The notes under the pieces: generated by a model
Told to the model about the DNA's origin: nothing
Databases searched by the model: none
Seen by the model: the letters and a program-made list of their open reading frames with translations, nothing else
Translations under genes and position numbers: made by a program
Assembly (NCBI GenBank): GCA_027032655.1
Contig: JALVMZ010000039.1
Coordinates: 1 to 7,475 of the forward strand
Reading direction: 5' to 3'
Length of the DNA: 7,475 bases
DNA from: Desulfobacteraceae bacterium
Lineage (GTDB): Bacteria > Desulfobacterota > DSM-4660 > Desulfatiglandales > JALVMZ01
In this document: piece by piece, positions 5,781 to 7,475 of the stretch
How positions within the stretch are numbered: the first letter of the stretch is position 1
How the letters are laid out: every line of letters begins with the position of its first letter

Positions 5781-6173
5781 ATGAATGAATTCCTGTCAAT
5801 CCTTATAGCAAAATATAATTACTGGATATATATCACCCTCATGATGGTGGGTCTTTACGGGATGATAGCCAAGAACAATCTGGTTAAAAAGATAATTGGA
5901 ATGAATATATTCCAGACCGCAATCATCCTGTTTTTTATATCCATTGGTGCAAAAAAAGGTGCCACAATACCCATAATAATCCATGGACATGGCGCAAATG
6001 AAATAATAAGGGCAAAAGATTATATCAATCCTTTACCGCATGTCCTGATGCTAACCGCAATTGTTGTATCTGTTGCTACCCTTGGTGTGGCACTGGCACT
6101 GGCTGTGATGATTTACAGGAGATTTAATACCCTGGAAGAGGATGAGATACTCTCGGAGATAAATAAAGAATGA
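5781..6173 (+). CDS. mnhC: Antiporter subunit MrpC/MnhC (NuoK homologue)
   Basis: A 130-aa protein with three membrane helices at about 13-29, 36-55 and 88-110, homologous to complex I subunit NuoK. Family signatures are AKNNLVKKIIGMNIFQTAI around residues 30-48 and NPLPHVLMLTAIVVSVAT near 82-99; the usual form is NPLPQALVLTAIVI, so Gln-Ala is replaced by His-Val here. A polar insert between helices 2 and 3 (IIIHGHGANEIIRAKDY) makes it a little longer than typical MrpC. It likely forms part of the proton or sodium path beside MrpD. The ribosome site is weak (AGAAGA). Its TGA stop overlaps the ATG of the next gene (ATGA). Confidence 0.9.
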   Translation: MNEFLSILIAKYNYWIYITLMMVGLYGMIAKNNLVKKIIGMNIFQTAIILFFISIGAKKGATIPIIIHGHGANEIIRAKDYINPLPHVLMLTAIVVSVATLGVALALAVMIYRRFNTLEEDEILSEINKE

Positions 6174-7475
6174 TTCGAACCCAGTATCCTGCAATAATAG
6201 TGATTGCTCCTCTGATATCCGCCTTTTTTATCAGTATCTCAGGGTGGGTGAGAAAGTCGCTATGTTATCCCATTGCACTTATATCCCTTACAGTCTCTTT
6301 TATCTCATCTGGCCTTCTTATCTCAGAAGTAATTAATTATGGTTTAATTGAATACCATTTAGGGGGCTGGCCCCCGCCATGGGGCATAGAATACCATATT
6401 GACCATTTAAATGCCCTTATGCTGGTGGTTGTATCAGGTGTTGCCCTGATTAATCTTGTGGGAACCAGAAAACAGGTAATAGATGAATTCAATGAAAAAG
6501 CAGGGGCATTTTATACACTCTATGTCCTGTTTATAACCGGACTCCTGGGGATTGTAATAACAGGCGATGCATTTAACCTATATGTGCTCCTTGAAATAGC
6601 ATCACTCACTGGATATGGCATGTTGGCCATGGGAAACAGGGTTCGAGCCCCTTTATCCTCTCTCAATTATCTATACATGGGCACAATAGGTGCATGTTTT
6701 TATCTCCTGGGAATTGGATATCTCTATATAATAACAGGCTCCCTGAATATGGCAGATATCTCCAGGCTCCTTCCAGATCTATATCAATCAAAGGCGCTAT
6801 CTACAGCCTTTATAATATGTATGACAGGGATTTTCCTCAAAATGGCCATCTTTCCCATTCATGGGTGGTTACCAAATGCTTACACATTTGCACCGTCACC
6901 TGCTTCAAGCCTTGTTGCCCCCCTTATGACCAAGGTAATGGTCTATGTGATGATACGGCTTATGTTATCAGTATTCAATATATCCTTTATCTTCCACAGA
7001 CTCTCTGCCGGGGACTTTCTTGTCTGGGTAGGGACTGCATCCATAATATTCGGGGCAGTCATGGCGCTATCCCAGAGCAATATAAAAAGGATGTTCACCT
7101 ATATTATAATATCTGAAATCGGATACATGGTAGGAGGTGCATGGATAGGAAACAGGACTGCCATGATTGGCTCGATTCTTCATATGGTAAATGATGCTAT
7201 CATGACGCTGGGGGCCTTTCTTTTCCTTGGAATGATTCAATACAAAGGCATAGGCCATGACCTGGAGGACATCAAGGGTCTTACCAGAAAAATGCCATTT
7301 ACTATGGGGGCATTTATTATCTGTGCATTGTCCTTTATCGGGGTGCCGCCCATGTGTGGCTTTTTTAGCAAATGGTATCTCCTGCTTGGTTCAATAAAAG
7401 GAGGACATTTTGAATTCTCCGTTGCATTAATCTTAAGCAGTCTAATAAATGTGATTCTATTTTTCAGGATTATAG
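6170..7475 (+). CDS. mnhD: Antiporter-like subunit MrpD/MbhH family (3' end cut by window edge)
   Basis: Open from ATG at 6170 for 435 codons to the window edge; the family is usually about 490-500 aa, so roughly 60 residues and the stop are missing. It belongs to the Mrp-antiporter/complex I NuoL-M-N superfamily, with about a dozen membrane helices visible. Key ion-path residues are present: E142 in LLEIASLTGYG, K224 in FLKMAIFPIHGWLPNAY, K255 in LMTKVMVY and K401 in CGFFSKWYLL. At the TM10 position where many relatives have lysine (H...K pattern), this protein reads H338MVNDAIMT346, so threonine replaces it. The start overlaps the mnhC stop by four bases (ATGA). It could be MrpD of an antiporter or MbhH of a hydrogenase-type complex; the genes that would decide lie beyond the window. 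Confidence 0.91.
   Translation, partial: MIRTQYPAIIVIAPLISAFFISISGWVRKSLCYPIALISLTVSFISSGLLISEVINYGLIEYHLGGWPPPWGIEYHIDHLNALMLVVVSGVALINLVGTRKQVIDEFNEKAGAFYTLYVLFITGLLGIVITGDAFNLYVLLEIASLTGYGMLAMGNRVRAPLSSLNYLYMGTIGACFYLLGIGYLYIITGSLNMADISRLLPDLYQSKALSTAFIICMTGIFLKMAIFPIHGWLPNAYTFAPSPASSLVAPLMTKVMVYVMIRLMLSVFNISFIFHRLSAGDFLVWVGTASIIFGAVMALSQSNIKRMFTYIIISEIGYMVGGAWIGNRTAMIGSILHMVNDAIMTLGAFLFLGMIQYKGIGHDLEDIKGLTRKMPFTMGAFIICALSFIGVPPMCGFFSKWYLLLGSIKGGHFEFSVALILSSLINVILFFRII

Noticed and set aside
6694..7116. Plus-strand open frame of 140 codons within the MrpD-like gene
   Set aside because: Out of frame with a well-conserved antiporter protein that is open across the whole region; the product is Cys/Tyr-rich and resembles nothing.
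1..7475. CRISPR arrays, tRNA or rRNA genes, insertion sequences
   Set aside because: No regularly spaced repeats, no cloverleaf-like segments, and no transposase motifs or terminal inverted repeats were seen on either strand.

Overview
The window looks like a chromosomal segment from an anaerobic or facultatively anaerobic Gram-negative-type bacterium with about 40% GC (judged by eye). Genes are tightly packed, several start codons are GTG or TTG, and overlaps are short. The mazG/cvpA pair, the NtrB-like kinase and an antiporter module in the archaeal-type Mbh/Mbx gene order would fit Desulfobacterota or Nitrospirota. That placement is only an inference from gene content.

Left part (1-1528, minus strand): a three-gene unit reading leftwards. 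It encodes a small FMN-binding PNPOx-fold protein, a CvpA-family membrane protein and a MazG-type nucleotide pyrophosphohydrolase that runs off the left edge. The genes are separated by 4 bases or overlap by 20.

Middle (1529-1833): a divergent intergenic region of about 305 bases. It holds a good sigma70-like promoter for the rightward unit, a likely promoter for the leftward unit, an imperfect 12-base direct repeat and a 6-base-arm inverted repeat that could be operators.

Right part (1834-7475, plus strand): a two-component pair (receiver-only response regulator, then PAS histidine kinase) followed after 38 bases by a membrane antiporter module. The order is MrpE, MrpF, MrpG, an 81-aa MbhD-like protein (DUF4040, part of the MrpA C-terminus), a fusion of an MbhE-like segment with MrpB, MrpC, and an MrpD/MbhH-like antiporter subunit cut by the right edge. 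No terminator is visible anywhere in this stretch, so signalling and ion-transport genes may be co-transcribed.

The most notable point is that the module has no full-length MrpA ahead of MrpB. The MrpA C-terminal pieces stand alone, in the order found in membrane-bound hydrogenase (Mbh/Mbx) operons. The window ends before it can be seen whether hydrogenase-like or oxidoreductase subunits follow. This could be a stand-alone Na+/H+ antiporter or the ion-pumping arm of a respiratory complex, with a dedicated two-component system in front of it.
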